From Micromonospora sp. NBRC 110009 (lineage in GTDB: Bacteria; Actinomycetota; Actinomycetes; Mycobacteriales; Micromonosporaceae), in assembly GCF_030518795.1 (NCBI RefSeq), contig NZ_CP130427.1:1860001-1924000 (forward strand): 64,000 nucleotides of DNA. The letters run 5' to 3'. The notes beneath the pieces are model-generated. The model had not been told where the DNA came from. It made no database searches and saw only the letters and a list, made by a program, of their open reading frames with translations. Position 1 is the first letter of the stretch, and every line of letters starts with the position of its first letter. A program made the position numbers and the translations under genes. Of this stretch, positions 16,863 to 24,900 are shown in pieces.

Positions 16863-17365
16863 CGCACGTCTCCGATCCGCTGGTGAGCCGAGGGGGGTCG
16901 CAGCGAACTCGGGGCGTTCAGGTCGTGCTCCGGGTCCACGCCGACGCCGAGCCGGTCGACCAGCTCGCCGCCGAGCCAGGCGCTGACGCCGAGGATCGCC
17001 ACGGCGACCACCTCGATGGCGATCAGGGCGCCCCCGGCGGCCCGGGAGTCGGCGTTGAGCCGGACCACCCAGACCGCGGCGAAGAGCAGGATCACCGCGA
17101 CGTTGGCGGCGGCGTGGGTGAGCCCGACCCGCTTGGCGCGGGTGCCCGTGGGCAGGGCGAGCAGGTCGAACGAGCCGGCCACCGCGGCCAGCAGACCGCC
17201 GATCAGACCGACCGTGATGTTCCAGTACGCGACCTCGCCCAGGAAGTCCGGCCCGCCCACCGTGTCGACCACGTCGAAGATGACCGCGGTGACCAGGAGC
17301 GCGACGGGAAACATCACCAGCATCGGGTGCACGGGATGGCCGAGCACCTTCAGTCGGCTCTCCAT
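16859..17365 (-). CDS. DUF2231 membrane protein
   Basis: Inner-membrane protein of 168 residues with four predicted helices. It starts with the family signature VLGHPVHPMLVMFPVALL, with paired His residues in the first helix, and ends in a hydrophilic tail. The function of DUF2231 proteins is unknown; conserved histidines have suggested haem or metal binding. ATG 17365 is chosen because GGAGG lies 5 nt upstream; in-frame ATGs at 17377 and 17386 lack this. It is the first gene of an operon with hsp20 and a family 9 glycosyltransferase, driven by the promoter at 17410-17435. Confidence 0.85.
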   Translation of the reverse strand: MESRLKVLGHPVHPMLVMFPVALLVTAVIFDVVDTVGGPDFLGEVAYWNITVGLIGGLLAAVAGSFDLLALPTGTRAKRVGLTHAAANVAVILLFAAVWVVRLNADSRAAGGALIAIEVVAVAILGVSAWLGGELVDRLGVGVDPEHDLNAPSSLRPPSAHQRIGDVR

Positions 17366-17409
17366 CTCGGCCTCCATCGGTCGCATCCGAGCGCGCTGCG
17401 GTTCTGGCC

Positions 17410-17435
17410 GTACCCGCCCGCTCCGGGCCCAAAAC
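17410..17435 (-). promoter_or_regulatory. Stress-sigma-type promoter of the DUF2231-hsp20 operon
   Basis: On the minus strand GTTT (17435-17432), 16 bases, then GGGTAC (17415-17410). This matches the GNNT-N14-16-GGGTA(C/T) pattern of Streptomyces SigB/SigH and mycobacterial SigF promoters. The -10 box is 45 bp from the preferred start of the first gene. Confidence 0.65.
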
Positions 17436-17529
17436 TCGTTCGGCGCGCTCTCCTAGGCTGACGATGACGGAAACCGGCCGGTCGCGCGCCGGAATCGCCG
17501 TCATGGTCAACGGACGGGGGAGGTCGCAC

Positions 17530-18150
17530 GTGACGACGCAGGAGATCACCACGGCGGAGGAGCTCACCGAACTGCTGGGTACGCCGAAGCAGCGGGCCCG
17601 CGACAAGGAACGCCAGGTGCTGCACGCCCGGGACCGGGAGTGGCTGGCCGCCTCGCCGTTCTGCCTGGTCGCCACCGCCGACGCGGACGGCGGCTGCGAC
17701 GTCTCCCCCAAGGGCGACCCGCCCGGCTTCACCCTGGTGCTGGACGACACGACCATCGCCATCCCGGAGCGGCCCGGCAACCGGCGGGCCGACGGCTACC
17801 GCAACATCCTGGCCAACCCGCACGTCGGGCTGATCTATCTGATCCCGGGACGCACCGACACGCTGCGGATCAACGGCCGGGCCCGGCTGGTCCGGGACGC
17901 GCCGTGGTTCGACGACATGGTGGTCCGCGGGCACCGCCCGGTGCTGGCGGTCGAGGTCGCGATCGAGCAGATCTTCTACCACTGCGCGAAGGCGTTCCTC
18001 CGCTCCGAGCTGTGGCAGCCGGGCACCTGGCGACCGGACGCCCTGCCGTCCCGGGCGCGGCTGGTCAAGGAGGTCGAGGCGCCGACGGAGAACCTCGCCG
18101 ACCTCGAACGCCACTACGGCCCGGACTACGCGAAAACCATCTACGTCTGA
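17530..18150 (+). CDS. PPOX-class FMN-dependent flavoprotein (MSMEG_1061-like)
   Basis: Cytosolic protein of 206 residues with the split-barrel FMN-binding fold of pyridoxamine-phosphate-oxidase-like proteins (LVATADADGGCDVSPKGDPPGF at about 48-69; ILANPHVGLIYLIPGRTDTLRING at about 95-118). Members use FMN or F420 for redox reactions or haem degradation. GTG 17530 is chosen because GGGGGAGG precedes it at good spacing; in-frame starts upstream (17464) lie in the divergent promoter region. It is divergent from the stress operon, but no matching stress promoter is visible on its own side. The substrate is unknown. Confidence 0.85.
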   Translation: MTTQEITTAEELTELLGTPKQRARDKERQVLHARDREWLAASPFCLVATADADGGCDVSPKGDPPGFTLVLDDTTIAIPERPGNRRADGYRNILANPHVGLIYLIPGRTDTLRINGRARLVRDAPWFDDMVVRGHRPVLAVEVAIEQIFYHCAKAFLRSELWQPGTWRPDALPSRARLVKEVEAPTENLADLERHYGPDYAKTIYV

Positions 18151-18182
18151 CCTCGCCCCGGCCCGTGGTGCCGACCGTCCAC

Positions 18183-18206
18183 GTTTGGGCGGACGGCTGA
18201 GGGTAC
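18183..18206 (+). promoter_or_regulatory. Stress-sigma-type promoter of the duplicated-domain gene
   Basis: GTTT (18183-18186), 14 bases, GGGTAC (18201-18206), 75 bp upstream of the ATG at 18282. It has the same pattern as the promoters at 17410-17435 and 21017-21041. Confidence 0.62.
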
Positions 18207-18281
18207 TGATCAGGGGACGGCCCACCGCGTCACGCGGCGCTGGCAACCCCCTGAACACGGGTCGAGGAAGGATGATGTGCG

Positions 18282-19184
18282 ATGCCCACGAAGAACGGCA
18301 CGGGGCGCGGCAGCGGCTCGACCGCGACCACCAACCCGCCGGGCAACCAGACCCCGAACACCCCCGACATCAACGAGAGCGAGATCGCCCGCCTCAAGGT
18401 GGACCAGTTGCGCGACCGGCTCCACCGCCGAGGCGTCACCGACACCGCTGACATGCGCAAGGACGACCTGGTCAAGGCGCTGATCAAGAGCATGCGGGAC
18501 GGCGCCAAGAAGAGCACCTCCGCGCGCGCCGGCGGCTCCTCGTCGCGCGGCGGCTCGTCGTCGGCCAAGAAGAGCACCTCGTCGTCGGCCCGACACACCT
18601 CCGCGAACCCGCCGGGCAACCAGACCCCGAACACCCCCGACATCAACGAGAGCGAGATCGCCCGCCTCAAGGTGGACGAGCTGCGCGACCGGCTCCACCG
18701 CCGAGGCGTCACCGACACCGCCGACATGCGCAAGGACGACCTGGTCAAGGCCCTGGTCAAGAGCCTGCGCGACGACTCCGACCGGTCCGGCCGCGGCGGC
18801 TCGTCCGGGGGCGGGGTCCGCACCGGGTCGCAGAGTTCCCGGTCCCTGAAGTACGCCCAGGAGGTCACCTCCGTCGACGACGAGCCGGAGCGGCCCGGCC
18901 GCAGCCTGGTCACCACCGACCACGACGTGATCCGCCGCTGGGCGGAGGCGCGCCGGGGCGTGCCGACCACGGTCGACGGCACCGAGCACGACGGGCACGC
19001 CGGGGTGCTGCGTTTCGACTTTCCGGCCAACGGCCGCGAGAAGCGGCTGCGCGAGATCAGCTGGGACGAGTGGTTCCGCACCTTCGACGAGCGGCGGCTG
19101 AACTTCATCTACCAGGAGGAGCGCTCCGACGGGCGGCAGAGCAACTTCTTCCGGCTGGAGAGCCCGGACCGCGAGGACGGCTGA
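18282..19184 (+). CDS. Protein with two near-identical SAP/Rho-N-like domains
   Basis: Soluble, highly charged protein of 300 residues. Two almost identical blocks (about 18-73 and 109-164) each read NPPGNQTPNTPDINESEIA followed by a helix-extended-helix with LRDRLHRRGVTDTADMRKDDLVKAL. That is the shape of SAP or Rho N-terminal domains that bind DNA or RNA. Ser/Lys/Gly linkers join them. A third folded part (about 205-296; DHDVIRRWAEARRGVPTTV, then ISWDEWFRTFDE and FIYQEE) is a small alpha/beta domain I have seen in many hypothetical bacterial proteins but cannot name. A stress-sigma-type promoter lies upstream. A nucleoid or nucleic-acid-binding role in stress is plausible but unproven. Confidence 0.8.
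   Translation: MPTKNGTGRGSGSTATTNPPGNQTPNTPDINESEIARLKVDQLRDRLHRRGVTDTADMRKDDLVKALIKSMRDGAKKSTSARAGGSSSRGGSSSAKKSTSSSARHTSANPPGNQTPNTPDINESEIARLKVDELRDRLHRRGVTDTADMRKDDLVKALVKSLRDDSDRSGRGGSSGGGVRTGSQSSRSLKYAQEVTSVDDEPERPGRSLVTTDHDVIRRWAEARRGVPTTVDGTEHDGHAGVLRFDFPANGREKRLREISWDEWFRTFDERRLNFIYQEERSDGRQSNFFRLESPDREDG
18333..18770 (+). repeat. Internal in-frame direct repeat within the SAP-like gene
   Basis: About 165 bp at 18333-18497 recurs at 18606-18770 with only a few substitutions (offset 273 bp, exactly 91 codons). Near-identity at synonymous sites points to a recent duplication or ongoing gene conversion. Confidence 0.85.
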
Positions 19185-19197
19185 TCCCCTGATCGTG

Positions 19198-19232
19198 CGG
19201 AGGCCCGGGTCGACTGTCGACCCGGGCCTCCG
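19198..19232. terminator. 17-bp perfect hairpin terminator
   Basis: CGGAGGCCCGGGTCGAC, one T, then its exact reverse complement, starting 13 bp after the stop of the SAP-like gene. It is GC-only with no T-run and probably terminates that transcript. Confidence 0.72.
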
Positions 19233-19330
19233 GCGCGCAGCAGCTGCTCGACCGGCTGCGACGCCAGAGATACTGGCCCGGTTCGACCCCATGCCGTGAA
19301 CCCACTGCCGGCGATCGGGCATAAACAGGT

Positions 19331-19906
19331 GTGAACGAACTACGCTCGCAGCCAATGCAGGTCGCCGACGACGTGCTGATCCGCGAGTCGATACGAGAAC
19401 CGGAACGGTTCGCGCCGATCTTCGACCGACACGCCGCCGCCGTGCATCGCTACCTGGCCCGCAGGATCGGAGCGCCAGCAGACGATCTGCTGGCCGAGAC
19501 GTTCCTGGTCGCGTTCCGGCGGCGAGCTTCGTACCAACCGATGCAGCTCGACGTGCGACCGTGGCTGTTCGGCATCGCCACCAACGTTCTGCGCCGGCAC
19601 GTGCGCCAGGAGGAACGCCGATTCGGGGCGCTCGCCCGGGCCTGGCTCCTCGAGACCGCCTCGCACGCTGACGACCCGTCCGACGACCGGCTGGATGCCC
19701 AGGCACTGCGGTCCGAGCTGGCCGCGGCACTGGCGGGGTTGAAGCCCCCGGACCGGGACGTCCTGCTGCTGCTGGCGTGGGCCCAGCTCTCGTACGTCGA
19801 GATCGCCGCCGCGCTCGACATCCCGCTCGGAACCGTGCGCTCACGGATCAACCGAGCCCGCCGTCTCACCCGTGCTGCATTGAGTTCGCTCCAGGAGGAC
19901 CGATGA
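19331..19906 (+). CDS. ECF-type RNA polymerase sigma factor
   Basis: Sigma-70 family protein of 191 residues with only regions 2 and 4, hence an alternative (ECF) sigma factor. Region 2 spans about 25-95 (FAPIFDRHAAAVHRYLARR, then LAETFLVAFRR and RPWLFGIATNVLRRH). Region 4 spans about 130-185 (LSYVEIAAALDIPLGTVRSR). GTG 19331 is taken as start; ATG 19355 is an alternative and neither has a clear Shine-Dalgarno. The next gene overlaps the stop by four bases and encodes a one-helix membrane protein that probably acts as its partner or anti-sigma factor. The inducing signal is unknown. Confidence 0.88.
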   Translation: MNELRSQPMQVADDVLIRESIREPERFAPIFDRHAAAVHRYLARRIGAPADDLLAETFLVAFRRRASYQPMQLDVRPWLFGIATNVLRRHVRQEERRFGALARAWLLETASHADDPSDDRLDAQALRSELAAALAGLKPPDRDVLLLLAWAQLSYVEIAAALDIPLGTVRSRINRARRLTRAALSSLQEDR

Positions 19907-20958
19907 ACGAGGTCAAGTTGTTGGAGACGCACGGGCCGAACGGGCCGGACCTGTCCGACGAGGCGCTGCACGCCGCTCGTACCAGGCTGCTCGCCGAGAT
20001 CTCGGCCGCCGCGACGGCCGTGCCGTACTCCACCCGATCTGCCCTGCTCAGTCGGCTCGGTGCGGTCCGGCCGGGCCGTCGGCAGCTTCTCGCGCGTCTG
20101 GCCCTCGCCGGGGCGGGGCTCGCCGCGGTGGCGGCGACGGCTGTCGCCGTCATGCCGGAAGCGTCGCAGCAGCACGCCACCCGCCCGCCCGTCACGGCAG
20201 ACGGGCCGCCCCGCACCCGCCCGGCCGTGCCAGCCCGGATCAAGCTGGTCGCGGTGACCGCACCGGAGTTCCCGTACGCGCTGCCGAGCCTCGGCAAGCC
20301 GACGTTCACTGCCGATCCGGGTGGCCCCATCATGGCCGTCTATCTGGCACCGGACGGCAGCGACGTGGTGCTCACCAGCGGCACAGGGAACGAGGGCCAG
20401 CCGATGCGGGGGGAGCGCGACATCAGCGTCGACGGCCGGCCCGGCCGCATCATCTCGATATCGGACGTCTCGGGCGCCGCGGCCTCGGTGCAGCTGACCT
20501 GGGAGCGCCGACCCGACGAGTGGGTCATGATCGTCGGCAACGGCCGCCATGCCAGCGTGGAGGCCGTTCTGCAACTCGCCCGTCAGGTGGTGGACCAGCC
20601 TCAGCGTCTCGCCTTCAAGGTCGCTGTCGGCTTGGTTCCGGACGGTTGGAAACTCGGCGGGTTCAAGGACGGCGGCTCGATCATCTCCTACCGTGACCCG
20701 GCGAACCCGGACCTCGACCTGCACGTGCAGTGGACACCGAAGCCGGACACGGCCCCGGATTCCCGCATCGAGGGCTTCGAGACCGCGCGTACCGTCACGG
20801 TCAACAAGCGGCCGGCCCGGCTCGTCCAGGCAACGCAGTTCTGGCGGCTGACCGCCCCGCTCTCCGACGGATCCGGGTTCACGCTGATGACCCCGCGCTC
20901 GTTCACGCCGGACCAGGTACTCGCCGTCGCGAACAGCATCCGGCTGAGCCGCACCTAG
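19903..20958 (+). CDS. Membrane-anchored partner of the ECF sigma factor (CU044_5270-like)
   Basis: Protein of 351 residues. A cytosolic N-terminal segment of about 65 residues is followed by one membrane helix (ARLALAGAGLAAVAATAVAV at about 65-85) and an extracytoplasmic domain of about 260 residues. The layout is that of anti-sigma or signal-sensing proteins encoded with ECF factors in actinomycetes. No ZAS zinc motif (HxxxCxxC) is present, so it is not a classical zinc anti-sigma factor. The ATG overlaps the sigma gene stop, with CAGGAGG 5 nt upstream, so the pair is translationally coupled. Function is inferred from topology and context. Confidence 0.75.
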   Translation: MNEVKLLETHGPNGPDLSDEALHAARTRLLAEISAAATAVPYSTRSALLSRLGAVRPGRRQLLARLALAGAGLAAVAATAVAVMPEASQQHATRPPVTADGPPRTRPAVPARIKLVAVTAPEFPYALPSLGKPTFTADPGGPIMAVYLAPDGSDVVLTSGTGNEGQPMRGERDISVDGRPGRIISISDVSGAAASVQLTWERRPDEWVMIVGNGRHASVEAVLQLARQVVDQPQRLAFKVAVGLVPDGWKLGGFKDGGSIISYRDPANPDLDLHVQWTPKPDTAPDSRIEGFETARTVTVNKRPARLVQATQFWRLTAPLSDGSGFTLMTPRSFTPDQVLAVANSIRLSRT

Positions 20959-21016
20959 CGGGACTCCTCGGCGCACGGATCGGCTGCTCGGGGACCCTCC
21001 GTTTGCGCGCCTACCC

Positions 21017-21041
21017 GGTTGAGCGCGATTTCCTGGGGTAC
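21017..21041 (+). promoter_or_regulatory. Stress-sigma-type promoter of the SRPBCC gene
   Basis: GGTT (21017-21020), 15 bases, GGGTAC (21036-21041), 38 bp before the ATG at 21080. It is the third close match to the SigB/SigF/SigH pattern in a 3.6-kb stretch. Confidence 0.6.
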
Positions 21042-21079
21042 GGATTCCAGTGCGGACGACTGAACGACGAGGAGGGTCC

Positions 21080-21802
21080 ATGACCACAAAGGTCGAGAAG
21101 TCCATCGAAGTCAACGTGCCGGTGAGCACCGCGTACAACCAGTGGACGCAGTTCGAGGAGTTCCCCCGCTTCATGGGCGGCGTCGAAGAGGTGCGCCAGC
21201 TCGACGACCGGCGGATGCACTGGGTCGCCGAGATCGCCGGCGTGAAGCGCGAGTGGGACGCCAAGGTCCTGGAGCAGGTGCCGGACCGGAAGGTGGCCTG
21301 GGCGGCCACCAGCGGCGCCACCAACGCCGGTGCGGTCTACTTCCAGCCGATCGGCGCCGACCGTACCCAGGTCCGCCTCTCCCTCGAGTACGAGCCGGAG
21401 GGGCTGGTCGAGAAGGCCGGCGACAAGCTGCACGTCGTCGAGAAGCGGGCCGAGGCCGACCTGGAGAAGTTCAAGTCCTACATCGAGGGCCGGGGCGCGG
21501 AGACGGGCGCCTGGCGGGGCACCATCGACGAGGGCCGTACCCTCGGCACCCCCGGCGTGGAGCACGCCGCCGGCTCGCTGGGCGACGACGGTAAGGCCGG
21601 GGTCTCCGGCAAGGCCGTGGCGGCAGGTGCGGTGGCCGCGGGCGCGGCGGCGGCCGGTGCCGCCGCGGTGGCCAAGCACCGCCAGGACGGCGACGAGGAC
21701 AGCCCGCCGGAGCCGGAGGGCGGGTACGTGGTGACCGACGTCCCGGCGCAGCGGCCGGCGACCTTCCCGCCCGACCCGGCCGACCCGCGCCGCAACCTCT
21801 GA
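21080..21802 (+). CDS. SRPBCC (START-like/cyclase-type) protein with alanine-rich tail
   Basis: Protein of 240 residues. The SRPBCC hydrophobic-cavity fold covers about 1-140 (TTKVEKSIEVNVPVSTAYNQ, then FPRFMGGVEEVRQLDDRRMHW). It is followed by a hydrophobic Ala/Gly/Val run (about 176-196), which could be a membrane anchor, and a Pro-rich acidic tail. Relatives are often small stress proteins of unknown ligand. GAGGAGGG is 4-5 nt before the ATG. It is preceded by a stress-sigma-type promoter and followed by the terminator of the convergent subtilase gene. A second, shorter SRPBCC protein lies at 30764. Confidence 0.82.
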   Translation: MTTKVEKSIEVNVPVSTAYNQWTQFEEFPRFMGGVEEVRQLDDRRMHWVAEIAGVKREWDAKVLEQVPDRKVAWAATSGATNAGAVYFQPIGADRTQVRLSLEYEPEGLVEKAGDKLHVVEKRAEADLEKFKSYIEGRGAETGAWRGTIDEGRTLGTPGVEHAAGSLGDDGKAGVSGKAVAAGAVAAGAAAAGAAAVAKHRQDGDEDSPPEPEGGYVVTDVPAQRPATFPPDPADPRRNL

Positions 21803-21900
21803 CCTTTCACCTCCCTGCCGGAGCGAGCCCGGCGGGCCGGCTCCCCCGTGCCGTGCCCGTCGGGCTCGCTTCGTGCCGGCCGCGGCCCCCGCGAAAACGG

Positions 21901-21934
21901 CGGCTCCCCCGCCGCGGTCGCGACGGGGGAGCCG
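21901..21934. terminator. Terminator hairpin shared by convergent genes
   Basis: CGGCTCCCCCG (21901-21911) pairs with CGGGGGAGCCG (21924-21934) across a 12-nt loop, 20 bp after the subtilase stop (minus strand) and about 100 bp after the SRPBCC stop. Confidence 0.68.
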
Positions 21935-21953
21935 GTCGAAGCTGCCGACGAGG

Positions 21954-24900
21954 TCAGTAGACCTTGAAGCTCCGCCGCGGGCTGTAACCAGCGGCGTGGT
22001 CGGTGTCGGCGGGCTTGTACACCCGGTAGTAGTACGTGGTCCGGCTGGTCGGCTTGATGGAGAACGAGTAGGTGCTCGACGACGAGAGCGTCCTGCTCGT
22101 GATGTTCTTCCACGAACCGCTGACCAGGCGCTGCAGGTAGACCGTCTGACCCGCGTGGCTCGGCGAGACCGAACCGGAGAGGGTCACCGTGCCGCCCAGG
22201 GCGAACGAGGTCTTCGACAGGTTCCCGGTCACCAGGGTGGCCACGGTCACCGTCCGCAGCGGAGTGACGCTGCCGGTCAGGCTGCTGGAGCCCCGGTAGA
22301 GCCACTCGTAGCTGACACCCTTGGCGGGCTTGTGGGTGTACGTGAGCGCGCCGCCGGTGCCGCTGGTCACCGTGGTGATCAACGTGTACGACGAGGCGCC
22401 CTTGTACTTGCCGTAGAGCTGGACGGGCAGCCCGGCCAGGCCGGCACCGGTGTCCTTGCGGACCAGCTTGCCGGTCAGCGTCACCGCGCCACCGTAGGTC
22501 AGCGCGGTGGTGCTGCTGCCGATGGTGACCCCGGTGCCCAGCATCGTCAGGATCGGCGCCGAGCTGTACAGGCCGGACCGGTCCCGCACCCACACCCGGA
22601 AGGTGTAGGTGGTGCCGGCGACCAGGCCCGTGACGGTGGCGGAGCTGCCGGCGCCGGCGTACACCCCGATGCCCTCGCTGACCCGGGACGGCGCGGTGGT
22701 GCCCGCGTTGGCCCGGATGATGACCTGGTCCAGGTCGGTGATGTCCGGCAGCGTCCAGCTCAGCGTGGCCCCCTGGAAGGCGCCCTGGGCCTTGAGACCG
22801 GTGACCGCTGGCGGCGCGACGTCGACCGTCCGGAAGGTGGTGCTGAACGTCTCCGTCTGGACGGTGCCCGCGCTGTCCTTCACCCCGCTGACCACGATCC
22901 GGTACGGCGTGTTGTCCTGCAGTGCCGCGGTCGGGGTCAGGGTCACGGTGTCACCGCTGACCGACAGGTCGGCGGCGACCGCGACCCCGGTACGGCCGTT
23001 GAGCAGGCGCACGGTGGACGAGGTCACCGAGGCGGCGTCCACGTTCCGGGTGAAGGTCACGCTCGGCTTCGTCGTGAGCGGCACCACCGTGGCGAAGTCG
23101 GCCGGGGACGCGCCGCGTACCCAGGCCTGCTCGCCCACCGGGCTCGGCGCGGCGCCGTTGTACGCCACGTCCAGGCCACTGTTGTAGTCGGCCAGGACAG
23201 CGTCGACCTTCTTGTCGCCGTTGATGTCGCCCACGGCCAGGCCCTGGAGGTTGTAGTGCGAGGCGTACGGGATCGACGACACGGCCGGCGCGCCGAGCGA
23301 GCCGTCGGCCTGCTGGGCGAGCACGCTGAGCGTGTTCCAGCCGCCGTGCGCCGTGACCACGTCGGTCCGGCCGTCACCGTTGACGTCGGCGGCCTCGATC
23401 GGCTCCGGGATGTCGGCCACGGGCACCAGCCGGGGGGCGTCCAGCCCACCGGTGGCGTTCTGCCGGAAGACGGCGACCTGCGAGGTCGGCCGGTTGCCGC
23501 CGAGGCTGGCGATGACGTCGGCCTTGCCGTCGCTGTTGACGTCGGCGACCTCGATGCCGTTGGTGCCCCAGGTGGAGCCGGTCGCGTGCTCGGTGCGGGT
23601 CCAGCCGGCGTCGGTGTGGTGCCAGACCCGGACGGAGGTGCCGGACAGGCCCACCACGTCGGCCTTGCCGTCGCCGTCGACGTCACCGACCTCGATCTCC
23701 CCGGAGCTGTCGCTCGTCACTGAGGAAACGGTGAAGGTGTGGTCCGCCTCCTGGGTCAGCAGCTTGATCCCACCGGTGGCCGTGGCCACCAGGTCGGCGT
23801 CGCCGTCGCCGTCCATGTCCCCAGCCGTGACGGCCTGGCTGCCGGCGGTGCCGGCGACCGGGCCGGTGGACTCCAGCGTGCCCGCGTCAGTCTGCCGGAA
23901 GATCTCCACGCCCGGAGTGGTGGCCAGCGCGACGTCCTGCTTGCCGTCGCCATTGGCGTCGACCAGGGTCAGGCTGGCGTTGTCCGAGTACTGGAGCCCG
24001 GTGGCGTACGTGACCGGGGTGCCCAGGGTGCCGTTGGAGGTCTGCGGGAAGACGAAGAGCTTGTAGTCGTTGGTCGCGTCGAAGTAGTAGCTCGTCGACA
24101 TGACCACGTCGTTGCGACCGTCACCCGTCACGTCGCCGATGGCCACCGCCTCCGGCCAGGAGCCGGTGCTGGTCGACTGGGTCGGCCCGAACAGCGGCGC
24201 CTCGCCGCTGGCCAGCGACAGGGTGTAGGCCCGGGCGTCGAGGGCGCCGTTGTAGTTGCGCACCGAGACGTAGTAGGTGCCCGCGGCGACCTTGGCGGAG
24301 ACCTTCTCCGCACCACCGGCGGCCTGCGTGTCGGACTGGCCGACCAGGCGCAGGTTGCTGTCGTAGACGGCGAGGACCGGGTCCACGTTCTGCGACAGGT
24401 TCCCGTCGTAGGCGGGCGGGTTCACCGTGACGTCGACGGCCTTGAGGCTGTCGACGGAGAACTTGTACCAGTCGACATCGCCCTCGGCACCGATGGTGCC
24501 GGTGACCGAGGAGCCGAGCGGGGTGGCCCGGGCCGGCACGTCGTTGGGCTCGTTCGCGCCCAGGGACGGGGTCGGGAATTCCGGGGCCCAGCCGCCGCCG
24601 ACCGAGGCGTACGCGTCGAGGACGCCGTAGCCGTAGTACGGGTCGATGCCGCGCGGGCCGGCGTCCCGGGCGTTCTTCCGGAGCCAGGAGAGGACCTGCG
24701 CCGGGGTCAGCGACGGGTACAGCGTCCGCACCAGCGCGGCGGTGCCGGAGACGATCGGGGCGGAGAAGGAGGTGCCGTCGCCGATGTAGTAGTCCCCGCC
24801 CGGACCGGTGGAGACGATCCCCGCGCCGGGGGCGGCGATGTCGATCCAGTCGCCGTACGAGCTGAAGTCGGTGAGCTTGCCGGCGGCGTCGGTCGCGGCG

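Noticed and set aside
18333..18770. Direct repeats considered as a CRISPR array
   Set aside because: There are only two units of about 165 bp, in frame inside a protein-coding gene. No CRISPR array or cas gene was seen anywhere in the window.
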